This document shows, piece by piece, positions 13,101-25,100 of a DNA stretch of 64,000 nt. Position 1 is the first letter of the stretch. Every line of letters starts with the position of its first letter. The position numbers and the translations under genes were made by a program. This DNA comes from Streptantibioticus_C sp963761325 (GTDB lineage Bacteria > Actinomycetota > Actinomycetes > Streptomycetales > Streptomycetaceae), in contig CAVXGZ010000002.1 of NCBI GenBank assembly GCA_963761325.1, forward strand, positions 1,240,001 to 1,304,000, in the 5' to 3' direction. Below the pieces are notes generated by a model that was given only the letters and a program-made list of their open reading frames with translations, was not told the DNA's origin and did not search any database.

Positions 13101-16100
13101 TGCCTGGGGTGGTGCCGTGGGTGGTGTCGGCGCAGAGTGTGGCTGGGTTGGGTGCGCAGGCGGGTCGGCTGGCGGCGTTCGTCGAGGGCGGTTCTGAGGC
13201 GCGGTTGGTGGATGTGGGGTTGTCGTTGGCGACGACGCGTGCGGCGTTGGAGCACCGTGCGGTGGTCCTGGGTGCGGACCGGGATCAACTGCTGAGCGGC
13301 CTGCGAGTGTTGGCTGAGAGCGGCACGGGTGTCAACGTGGTGTCCGGTGCGGTGGTGTCGGGTCGTACGGCGTTCCTGTTCACGGGTCAGGGTGCGCAGC
13401 GGGTCGGTATGGGTCGGGAACTCTACGGTGCCTTCCCGGTGTTCGCGGACGCGCTCGATGCGGTGTGTGCGCGGATGGACGTGGAGTTGGCGCGTCCGTT
13501 GCGTGAGGTGATGTTCGGCGAGGCCGAGTTGTTGGACCGGACCGAGTACACGCAGGCGGCGTTGTTCGCGTTGGAGGTGTCGCTGTTCCGGTTGTGGGAG
13601 TCGTGGGGTGTGCGTCCTGACTTCCTTCTCGGGCATTCCATCGGTGAGTTGGCCGCCGCGCATGTTGCCGGCGTCCTGTCGCTGGACGACGCGTGCGTGT
13701 TGGTGGCGGCTCGTGGTCGGTTGATGCAGGCGTTGCCGTCGGGTGGCGCGATGCTGGCTGTCGAGGCGGCCGATGCGGAGATCGTCCAGGAGCTCGTCGG
13801 TCGTGAGGCATCGGTGAGTCTCGCGGGGGTCAACGGGCCTACCTCCGTGGTCGTTTCGGGCGACGAGGACGTGGTCGCGGAGCTGGAAGCCGCGTGGCGT
13901 GCGGCGGGTCGTCGGGTGAAGCGGTTGACCGTCTCGCATGCGTTCCATTCGCCGCGGATGGAGCCGATGCTCGACGAGTTCGCATCCGTGGCCGGGCAAC
14001 TCGACCTCCGTGCTCCTGAGTTGCCGATCGTCTCGAACCTGTCCGGCCGGGTGGTGGATCCGGACGAGATCCGCACGCCCGGGTACTGGGTGCGGCACGT
14101 GCGTGAGGCGGTGCGGTTCGCCGATGGTGTGGCGACGCTGCACGCGGAGGGCGTGACCCGGTTCGTTGAGCTGGGCCCGGACGGCGTGTTGACCGCGATG
14201 GTGCAGCAGAATGTGGACCCGGCGGTCGCGGTGCCGGTGCTGCGCGGCGAGCGGAGTGAGGCCGAGGCGGTGCTGACCGCGCTGGCGACGGTGTTCGTGC
14301 GCGGCGTCGCCGTCAACTGGGCGGCTGTGTACGGCACATGGCAGGCCGGCGTCGTCGAACTGCCCACGTACGCCTTCCAGCGCGAGCGGTACTGGCCGCG
14401 TCCGCAGGTGGCCACCGGTCTCGGCGCGACGGACCATCCGTTGCTGGCCACCGCGGTCCCGTTGGCCGACGGCGAGGGCGCGCTGCTGACCGGGCGGCTG
14501 TCCACCAGGACCCACCCGTGGCTGGCGGATCACGTGGTGCTCGGCAACGTGTTGCTGCCCGGGACGGCGTTCGTGGAGATGGCGCTGCGGGCCGGCGAGC
14601 AGGTCGGGTGCGCCCGGCTGGCGGACCTGACGCTTGAGGCGCCGTTGGTGCTGCCCGAGCAGGACTCGTTCGAGATACAGGTGGCCGTCGGCGACGCGTC
14701 ACCGGATGGCGCCCGTTCGGTCGCGGTCTACTCCAGGCCGGAGGGCGCGCGGAGCTGGACCCGGCACGCGATCGGCGTGCTGGCCGCCGAGTCGGCCGCG
14801 CCGGAGCCGTTCGACCTGACCGTGTGGCCGCCGCAGGGCGCCGAGCCGGTGGCGGTGGACGGCTGCTACGAGCGGCTGGCGGAACGCGGTCTCGCGTACG
14901 GACCGGTCTTCCGGGGGCTGCGGGCCGCGTGGCGGGCGGGCGACGAGCTGTTCGCCGAGGTCGCGCTGCCCGAGCAGGCCAGGCAGGACGCCGAGCACTG
15001 CGGTCTCCATCCGGCCCTGCTGGACGCCGCGTTGCACACGGTCGTGCTCGGCGGACTGGTCGAGGACACCGGCGCCGCGCAACTGCCGTTCAGCTGGTCC
15101 GGGGTCTCGCTGGTCGCCACGGGTGCCTCGGTGCTGCGGGTCCGGCTCACCCCGGCCGGGCCCGACGAGATCGCGCTGCGGATCGCCGACGGCAGCGGTA
15201 TGCCGGTGGCCGAGGTCGAGTCGCTGGTCCTTCGCGCGGCATCCGACGAGCAATTGCGGCAGCTGCGCGACACGGGCAGCGCCGACACGCTCTTCGCGGT
15301 GGACTGGACGGAGACGGCCGCGGCGGACCCGGCGTCCTTCGACGCGCCGATCCCGGTGGTCCGGCGGGTCGCCGACGGCACTGTCGTCCTCGACCCGCAG
15401 CCGGAGCCTGGCCAGCCCGTTCCGGAACTGATGCTCGCCGAACTCTTCGAAGGCGACGCGCCCGCCGAACCCGGTTCGGACACCGCGGCGTTGATCCGGC
15501 GCCGCACGCACGAGGCGCTCGCCCTGCTGCAGACCTGGCTGGCCGACCCGCGGTTCGCCTCCTCCCGCCTCGTCGTGCTGACCCGGAACGCGGTCGCGGT
15601 CGGTCGTTCCGCCGACGAGGACGCCCTCGACCTGGCCGGCGCCGCGGTCTCCGGACTGGTCCGCAGCGCGCAGAACGAGCACCCGGACCGGATCGTCTGG
15701 GCGGACCTGGACGCAGACCCCGCGTCGCGCCGCGCGCTGCCGCTCCTGCACGGCACCGACGAACCCCAACTTGCCGTCCGCGCCGGGCGGTTGCTCGTGC
15801 CGCGCCTGGTGCGCGCGGTCACCGCGGAGGCCGCTCCCGCGCGATGGAGCGCCACCGGCACGGTGCTCGTCACCGGCGGCACCGGGGCACTCGCCGCCCT
15901 GGTGGCCGGGCACCTGGTCGCCGAGCACGGGGTCCGGCACCTGCTGCTGCTCAGCCGCCGCGGTCCGGACGCGCCGGGCGCCGCCGAGCTGCTGGCCCGG
16001 CTGACGGAACAGGGCACGCGGGTCACCGTGGCGGCCTGCGACGTGGCCGACCGCGACGCGCTGGCCGCCGCGCTGGACGCCATCCCGGCCGAGCACCCGC

Positions 16101-19100
16101 TCACCGCGGTCGTGCACACGGCCGGCGTGCTCGACGACGGGGTGATCGAGTCCCTGAACCCGGACCGCCTCGACTCCGTGCTGCGCGCCAAGGCGGACTC
16201 CGCGCTGCACCTGCACGAACTGACCCGGGACGCGGAGCTCGACGCCTTCGTGCTCTTCTCGTCGGCCTCCGCCACCTTCGGCACCGCCGGGCAGGCCAAC
16301 TACGCCGCGGCCAACGCCGTACTCGACGGCCTCGCGCAACACCGCCGTGCCCGCGGGCGCACCGCGCTGTCGCTCGCCTGGGGCCCGTGGGCCGGCACCG
16401 GCGGCATGGCGGGACGGCTCAGCCGGGCCGCACTGGCCAGGATCAGCGCGCTCGGCGGCGCGCTGTCCGCCGCGCGGGGACTCGCGCTGCTCGACCTCGC
16501 CCCGGCCGCCGACCGCGCGCTGGTGGTGCCGATGGCCACCGACATCAGTGCCATGACCATGCCCGACGGCTTGCCGGTGCCGGCCCTGCTGCGGGACCTG
16601 GTGCGCACCAGGCGGCGCCGGGCGGCCCAGGGCTCCGCGCCCTCCGGCTCCGCGCTCGCCGAGCGGCTGGCCACGTTGTCCGAACCCGAACAGCGCCGGA
16701 CGGTAGGCGAGTTGGTGCTCGCCCAGGTCGCCGAGGTGCTCGGGCACTCCTCGGCCGGCGCGGTCGAACCCAAACGCGCCTTCACCGATCTCGGCTTCGA
16801 CTCGCTGATCGCGGTCGAACTGCGCAACCGGCTCGCCGCCGCCACCGGACTGCGGCTGCCCGCGACCCTGATCTTCAGCCACCCGAACGCCGACGCCCTC
16901 ACCGAGCACCTGCGCGACGAACTGGTCGGCCGGGCCGCCCAACGCCGCCCGGGTCCGACCACCGCCGGCAGGACCACCGAGGACCCGATCGCCATCGTCT
17001 CGATGGCCTGCCGCTACCCCGGCGGGGTGCGGAACCCCGAGGAGCTGTGGCAGCTCGCCCTCCAGGGCGTCGACGGGATCACCGAGTTCCCGGTCAACCG
17101 CGGCTGGGACGTCGAGCGGCTCTACGACCCGGACCCCGAGCACACCGGCACGACCTACACCCGCGAGGGCGGCTTCCTGCACGACGCGGACCGGTTCGAC
17201 GCCGAACTGTTCGGCATCTCGCCGCGCGAGGCCCTCGCGATGGACCCGCAGCAGCGCCTGCTGCTCGAACTGGCCTGGGAGACCTTCGAACGCGCCGGCA
17301 TCGACCCGACCTCGATGCGCGGCAGCAGGACCGGCGTGTTCGCCGGCGTGATGTACCACGACTACGTCTCCAGCCTGCCGGTCATCCCCGAGGACATCCA
17401 GGGCTACCTGGGCACCGGCAGCGCGGCCAGCGTGGTGTCCGGCCGGGTCGCCTACACCTTCGGCCTCGAAGGCCCGGCGGTGACGGTCGACACCGCCTGC
17501 TCCTCGTCGCTGGTCGCCCTGCACTGGGCGTGCGCGGCGCTGCGGTCCGGCGAGTGCGACATGGCGCTCCTCGGCGGCGTGACGGTGATGGCCAAGCCGG
17601 ACACCTTCGTCGAGTTCAGCCGCCAGCGCGGCCTGTCCGCCGACGGCCGCTGCAAGTCCTTCGCCGCCGGCGCCGACGGCACCGGCTGGTCGGAGGGCGC
17701 GGGCCTGCTCCTGGTGGAACGGCTCTCCGACGCGCGGCGCAACGGACACCAGGTGCTCGCGGTCGTCCGCGGCACCGCGGTCAACTCCGACGGCGCCTCC
17801 AACGGCCTGACCGCCCCGAACGGCTCCTCGCAGGAACGGGTCATCCGCCAGGCGCTCAAGGAGGCACGGCTCACCCCGTCCGAGATCGACGCGGTCGAGG
17901 GCCACGGCACCGGCACCACCCTCGGCGACCCCATCGAGGCACACGCCCTGCTCGCCGCGTACGGCCAGGACCGGCCCGCCGACCGGCCGCTCTGGCTCGG
18001 TTCGCTGAAGTCGAACATCGGCCACACCCAGGCGGCAGCCGGCGTCGGCGGCGTCATCAAGATGGTCATGGCCATGCGGCACGGCGTGCTGCCCAGGACC
18101 CTGCACGTGGACCAGCCCTCGCCGCACGTCGACTGGTCGGCCGGCGCGGTCTCGTTGCTGACCGAGAGCGTGGACTGGCCGGAGACCGGACGCCCGCGCC
18201 GCGCCGGCGTCTCCTCGTTCGGCATCAGCGGCACCAACGCCCACGCCGTCATCGAGCAGGCGCCCCCGCGCACCGAACAGCCCGGCGAGCGCCCCGAGCC
18301 CGCGACCGGGCCGGTCGTCGTGCCGTGGCTGCTGTCCGCGGGCTCCGACGAGAGCCTGTCGGCCCAGTCGCAGCAACTGCTGTCCTTCCTCGACGCCGAG
18401 CCGGACGCGGGAGCCGCCGACGCGGCGAGCGTCGGCCGCTCGCTGGCCGAGACCCGGGCCGCACTCGACCACCGCGCGGTCGTCCTCGGCGCCGGGTTCC
18501 CGGAGCTGCGGCGCGGCCTCGCCGACCTGGCCGCCGGCAGCGCCACCCCCGGCGTCATCCGCGGCATCGCCCGCCCCGGCCGCACGGCCTTCCTCTTCAC
18601 CGGCCAGGGCGCGCAACGGGCGGGGATGGGCCGTGAAGTGTACGACGCCTTCCCGGTGTTCGCGGAGGCGTTGGACGCGGTGTGCGAGCGGCTGGACGGC
18701 GGGTTGGGTCGTTCGCTGAGTGAAGTGATGTTCTACGGTGGCGAGTTGCTGGATCAGACGGTCTACACGCAGGCGGCGTTGTTCGCGCTCGAAGTGGCAC
18801 TGTTCCGGCTCCTGGAGTCGTGGGGCGTACGTCCGGACTTCCTTCTCGGTCATTCCATCGGCGAGTTGGCGGCGGCGCATGTCGCGGGCGTGTTGTCGTT
18901 GGATGACGCGTGCACTCTGGTTGCTGCTCGCGGTCGGTTGATGCAGGCGTTGCCGATCGGCGGCGCGATGCTCGCGGTGGAGGCCGAAGAAGCGGGGATC
19001 GCGGCCGAACTCGTCGGTCGTGAGGCGTCGGTGAGCATCGCGGCGGTCAACGGGCCTACGTCGGTGGTCGTTTCGGGTGACGAGGACGTGATCACCGAGC

Positions 19101-22100
19101 TGGAAGCCGCGTGGCGCACGGCCGGTCGTCGGGTGAAGCGGCTGACCGTCTCGCACGCGTTCCACTCGCCGCGGATGGAGGCGATGCTCGACGAGTTCGC
19201 CGCTGTCGCCGGGGAGTTGGCGTTCGAGGCGCCGAGGTTGCCGATCGTTTCCAACGTGTCGGGGCGGCTTGTTGATCCGGACGAGATCCGGACGCCGGGG
19301 TACTGGGTGCGGCATGTCCGGGAGGCCGTGCGGTTCGCTGACGGGGTGGCGACGCTGCATGCGGAGGGCGTGACCCGGTTCGTCGAGCTGGGTCCGGACG
19401 GCGTGTTGTCGGCGATGGCCCAGCAGTGCGTGGATGCCGCGGTGGCGGTGCCGGTGCTGCGCGGCGGCCGTGCTGAGGCGGAGGCGTTGTTCGGCGCGTT
19501 GGCGGCGGTGCACGTGCACGGTGGGTCGGTGGAGTGGGCGGCGGTGTTCGCGCCGTGGGGCGGGCGGCGGGTCGAGTTGCCGACGTACGCGTTCCAGCGC
19601 CGGCGCTACTGGGTCGACGCGCCGGTCGGCGACGAGGGCGCCGGACCGGTCGCCGACGCCGAACTCGCCCAGTTCTGGCGGGCGGTGGACTCCGAGGACC
19701 TGACGTCGCTGACCGGGACGCTGAGGTTGGCGGGCGACGCGCCGTTGAGCGAGGTGCTGCCCGCGCTGTCGGCGTGGCGGCGCAAGCGGCAGGACCAGTC
19801 CGCGGTGGAATCGTGGCGTCACCGCTTCTCCTGGCGGCCGACGACGGAGATACCCGCCGGTTCGCCGTCCGGGACCTGGCTGGTCGTCGGAGCCGGCGAC
19901 CACCTGGCGGTTCCGGTCGCCGACGCGCTGCGCGACGGCGGCGCACGACTGGTCGAGATCGTCGAACCGGCCGCCAACGTCAAGGAACTCGCCGACCGCT
20001 TCCGGCTGTTGGCCGAGCGGACCGGCGGCATCGCGGGCGTGGTGTCCGTGCTCGGCGAGTCCGCGTCCGGCGAGCGGGCGGCCTACCCGGCCGACGGTTC
20101 CGCCGCGCCGGCCGGGCTCACCGACACGGTGACGCTGATCCAGGCGCTCGACGAGGCGGAGGTCCACGCCAGGCTCTGGTGCGTGACGCGCGGCGCGGTC
20201 TCGACCGGGCGTTCCGACCCGCTCACCAACGCCGCGCAGGCACACGTGTGGGGTCTCGGCCGGGTCGCCGCGCTGGAGTACCCGCAGTGGTGGGGCGGGT
20301 TGGTCGACCTGCCGGCGACGCTGGACGGACGCGCCGCGGACCGGCTGCTCGCGGTGCTGGCCGACGGCGCCGAGGACCAGGTCGCGATCCGCGCCTCCGG
20401 CACGTTCGTGCGCCGCCTGCGGTCCGCACCGCCGGCCGCGCCGACCGCGGACGGCGGCACCGACTGGAGCGCGCCCGGCACGGTCCTGCTGACCGGCGCG
20501 ACCGGTGCGCTCGGCGCCCACGTGGCCCGTTGGCTCGCGGAGCAGGGGGCGCGGCACCTGGTGCTGGCCAGCCGCCGCGGCCCGCAGGCACCCGGCGCCG
20601 CCGAACTCGTTGCTGATCTGGCCGAGTTGGGCGCCGAAGCGACCGTGGTGGCCTGCGACGCCGCCGACCGGTCGGCGCTGGCCGCCCTGCTCGCCGACAT
20701 GCCGGCCGACCGGCCGCTGTCCGCCGTGCTGCACATGGCCGGGACCCTCGACGACGGCATGCTCGGCTCGCTGACCCCGGACCGGTTCGAGTCGGTGCTC
20801 GGGTCGAAGGCACTGGCCGCGCGCAACCTCGACGAGCTGACCCGGGAACTCGACCTGACCGCGTTCGTGCTCTTCTCCTCGCTCACCGGCTCGGTCGGCA
20901 ACCCCGGCCAGGCCAACTACGCGGCCGCCAACTCCTACCTGGACGCGCTGGCCGAACAGCGCCGGGCCGCCGGACTGCCGGCCACCTCGGTCGCCTGGGG
21001 GCCGTGGGCCGACGGCGGCATGGCCGACGACGACCTGGTCACCCAGCGGCTGCGCCGGGTGGGGATCGCGCCGATGTCCCCGCGGCAGGCGGTCGCCGCG
21101 CTGGCCCACGCCGTCGACCGCGGCGACACGACGGTCGCGGTCGCCGACGTGGACTGGTCGCGCTTCGTCCCCGGGTTCGTCGCGGCGCGCGACAGCCGGA
21201 TGTTCGACGAACTCCCCGACGTGCGGGCGGCCCTGGCGGACGCCCAGGGTGCCACCGGCGGCGGCCGTGACCAGGCGGGCCGGCTGCGCGAGCAACTCGC
21301 CTCGGCCGGGGACGCCGAGGGCCGGCGCCTGCTGCAGGAACTCGTCCGGCTCCAGGCGGCCGGTGTGCTCGGGCACGCCTCGGCCGCCGCGATCGACGCC
21401 GGGCGGGCCTTCCGCGACCTCGGCTTCGACTCGCTGACCGCGGTCGAACTGCGCAACCGGCTCGGTGCCGCCACCGGGCTCACGCTGCCGGCCAGCCTGG
21501 TCTTCGACTACCCGACGCCCGGCGCGCTCAGCGGCTACCTGCGCGACGAACTGGTCGGCGCGGCCGCCGCCTCGCCCGCCGGCGTCCGCCCGGCAGCCGG
21601 CGCGGCTGCCGCCTCCGAGGACGCGATCGCGATCGTCAGCATGAGCTGCCGGTTCCCCGGCGGCGTCCGCGACCCCGAGCAGTTCTGGCAGCTCGTCGCC
21701 GGCGGTGTGGACGCCATCGGCGACTTCCCGCACGACCGCGGCTGGGACACCGGCGACGCGGGCGCGGCGGCGGCGTTCGCCCGGCGCGGCGGCTTCCTCA
21801 CCGACGCGGCCGACTTCGACGCCGGGCTGTTCGGCATCTCGCCGCGTGAGGCATTGGCCATGGACCCGCAGCAGCGGCTGCTGCTGGAGATCTCCTGGGA
21901 GGCGTTCGAGCGTGCGGGCATCGACCCCATGTCGCTGCGGGGCAGCCGCACGGGCGTGTTCGCCGGGACCAACGGCCAGGACTACGCGTCCATGATCGTC
22001 GACGCCGCCGAGGGGCTCGAAGGCCACGTCGGCACCGGGAACGCGGCCGCCGTGCTGTCCGGCCGGGTCTCCTACACCTTCGGCCTGGAGGGCCCGGCGA

Positions 22101-25100
22101 TGACGGTGGACACCGCGTGCTCCTCCTCGCTGGTCGCGATGCACCTCGCCGCCCAGGCGCTGCGCCAGGGCGAGTGCACGCTGGCGCTGGCCGGCGGCGT
22201 GACGGTGATGTCGACGCTGAACGCGTTCATCGAGTTCGGCTACCAGGGCGGGCTGGCCGCCGACGGCCGCTGCAAGGCGTTCGCCGCCGGCGCCGACGGC
22301 ACCGGCTGGGGCGAGGGCGCCGGCCTGGTGCTGCTGGAACGGCTGTCCGACGCCCGGCGCAACGGCCACGAGGTGCTCGCCCTGCTGCGCGGCTCGGCGG
22401 TGAACCAGGACGGCGCCTCCAACGGGCTCACCGCCCCCAACGGTCCCTCCCAACAGCGCGTCATCACCCAGGCGTTGGCGAACGCCGGCCTGTCGCCGGC
22501 CGACGTGCACGCGGTGGAGGCGCACGGCACCGGCACCGAACTGGGCGACCCGATCGAGGCGCAGGCGCTGCTCGCCACCTACGGGCAGAACCGCGAACTG
22601 CCCCTGCGCATCGGCTCGGTGAAGTCCAACATCGGCCACACCCAGGCCGCCGCGGGCGTGGCCGGCGTCATCAAGATGGTGCAGGCCATGCGGCACGGCG
22701 TGTTGCCGCGGACCCTGCACGCCGACGAGCCGTCACCGCACGTCGACTGGTCGACCGGAGCGGTGGAGGTGCTCAGCGAGCCGGCCGACTGGCCGCTCGC
22801 GGACGGCCCGCGCCGCGCCGGCGTCTCCGCGTTCGGCATCAGCGGTACCAACGCCCACGTGATCATCGAGCAGCCCGAGCAGCCCCTGCCGGAACCCGCC
22901 CGCGGCGGCTCCTACGGCGGTCCGCTGCCCTGGGTGCTGTCGGCCGAGTCCGCCGGCGCGCTGCGCGACCAGGCGGACCGGCTGCGGTCCCTCGCGAGCG
23001 GGCAGGCCGCCGTCTCGCCGGTGGACGTCGGTTGGTCGCTCGCCGCGTCCCGTGCCCGGCTGGCCCACCACGCCGTGGTCGTCGGCGCGGACCGCGCCGG
23101 CCTGCTCGCCGGCCTGACCGCGATCACCGAGGACGCGGCCACCCCCGCCGTGGTGCGAGGCTCGGGTGCCCCCGGCGCTCCCCTGGCGTTCCTGTTCACC
23201 GGCCAGGGCGCGCAACGGGCCGGAATGGGACGGGAGTTGTACGACGCGTTCCCGGTGTTCGCGGACGCGCTCGACGCCGTGTGCGCCCGGCTGGACGGCG
23301 AGTTGGACCGCCCGCTGCGCGAAGTGATGTTCGGCGAACCGGAGCCGCTGAACCGCACGGTCTTCACCCAGGCCGCGCTGTTCGGCCTCGAAGTGGCGCT
23401 CTTCCGGCTGCTGGAGTCCTGGGAACTGGTCCCCGACTTCCTGCTCGGCCACTCGATCGGCGAGGTGGCCGCCGCGCACGTCGCGGGCGTGCTGTCGCTG
23501 GACGACGCGTGCACCCTGGTGGCGGCGCGCGGCCGGCTGATGCAGGCGCTGCCCGAGGGCGGCGCGATGCTCGCGGTAGAGGCGACCGAGAACGAGGTCG
23601 CGGCCGAACTCACCGGTCGTGAGGCGTCGGTGAGCGTCGCGGCGGTCAACGGGCCCACGTCCGTGGTCGTCTCGGGCGACGAGGAGGCCGTCGGCGAGCT
23701 GGAGGCGGCCTGGCGCACCGCCGGCCGCCGCGTGAAGCGGCTGACCGTCTCGCACGCGTTCCACTCGCCGCGCATGGACGGCATGCTGGACGAATTCGCC
23801 GCCGTGCTGGGCGGGTTGACGTTCAACGCGCCGCGCGTCCCGATCGTCTCCAACCTCACCGGAGAGCTGGTCGACCCCGACTCGATCCGCACCCCCGCGT
23901 ACTGGGTGCGGCACGTGCGCGAGGCGGTCCGGTTCGCCGACGGCATCGCCACCCTCCGCGGCCAGGGCGTGACCACCTACCTGGAACTCGGCCCGGACGG
24001 CGTGCTCAGCGCCATGGCCCACCAGAGCGCGGAGGGCGCCACCGCCGTCCCGGTGCTGCGCGACGGCAGGGACGAGACCGAGGCCCTGCTCACCGCGGTC
24101 GCCCACGCACACGTCCGCGGCGCCACCCCGCGCTGGACCGAGGTCTTCCGGGACTGGGGCGCCCGCCCGGTCGCGTTGCCCACCTACGCCTTCCAGCACC
24201 GGCGCTACTGGCCCGAACTCCCGCAGCGCGGCGCGGTACCCGGCACGCCGGACTCCTGGCGCTACCAGGTGTCGTGGACCGAACTCGCCGAGCGGCCGGC
24301 CGGCTTCCTGTTCGGCACCTGGCTGCTGGCCGCGCCCGCCGGCCGCCGGCACGACGACCTGGCGACCGCCCTGGAGAACGCCGGTGCGAGCGTCGTCCGC
24401 GTCGAGGTGCCGGCCGGCGAGGAGCGGTCCGCGCTCGCCGCACGGCTGCGCGCCGCGGCCGGACCCGGCGAGGTCACCGGCGTGCTGTCCGCACTCGCGC
24501 TGGACGGCCCGGCCGCGACCGCGGCGACCCTGACCCTCGCGCAGGCGCTGGGCGACGCCGACGTCACCGGCCGGCTGTGGGCGCTGACCCGCGGCGCGGT
24601 CTCCACCGGGGACGCCGACCCGCTCGCCGACCCCGAGCGGTCGCAGGTGTGGGGCCTCGGCCGGGTCGTCGCACTGGAACACCCGCACCTGTGGGGCGGA
24701 CTGGTCGACCTGCCCGCCGCCTGGGACGACGCCGCCGCCGACCGGCTCGCCGCGGTGCTCGCCGACGGCGCCGAGGACCAGGTGGCGATCCGCGCGAACG
24801 GCGTCCTGGCACGCCGGCTGCGGCACGCGCCGCCGGCCGGGGCACCGGCCGAGACCTGGCAGCCGGCCGGCACGGTCCTGGTCACCGGCGGCACCGGCGC
24901 GCTCGGCGCCCGCGTCGCCCGCTGGCTCGCCGACCGGGGCGCACCGCGCCTGCTGCTCACCTCCCGCCGCGGCATGGCCGCCCCGGGGGCGGCCGAACTG
25001 GTCGTGGAACTCGCCGAGCGCGGCACCGAGGCGACCGTCGTGGCCTGCGACGTCTCCGACCGCGCCGCCCTGGCCGAACTGCTCGCCGCGGTGCCGGCCG

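Noticed and set aside
3581..22720. Very long antisense open frames (for example 3581-11509 and 14699-22720, each over 2600 codons)
   Set aside because: They are Arg/Gly/His-rich shadow frames produced by high GC and codon bias opposite conserved PKS domains. They show no recognisable protein family and recur wherever the PKS repeats recur.
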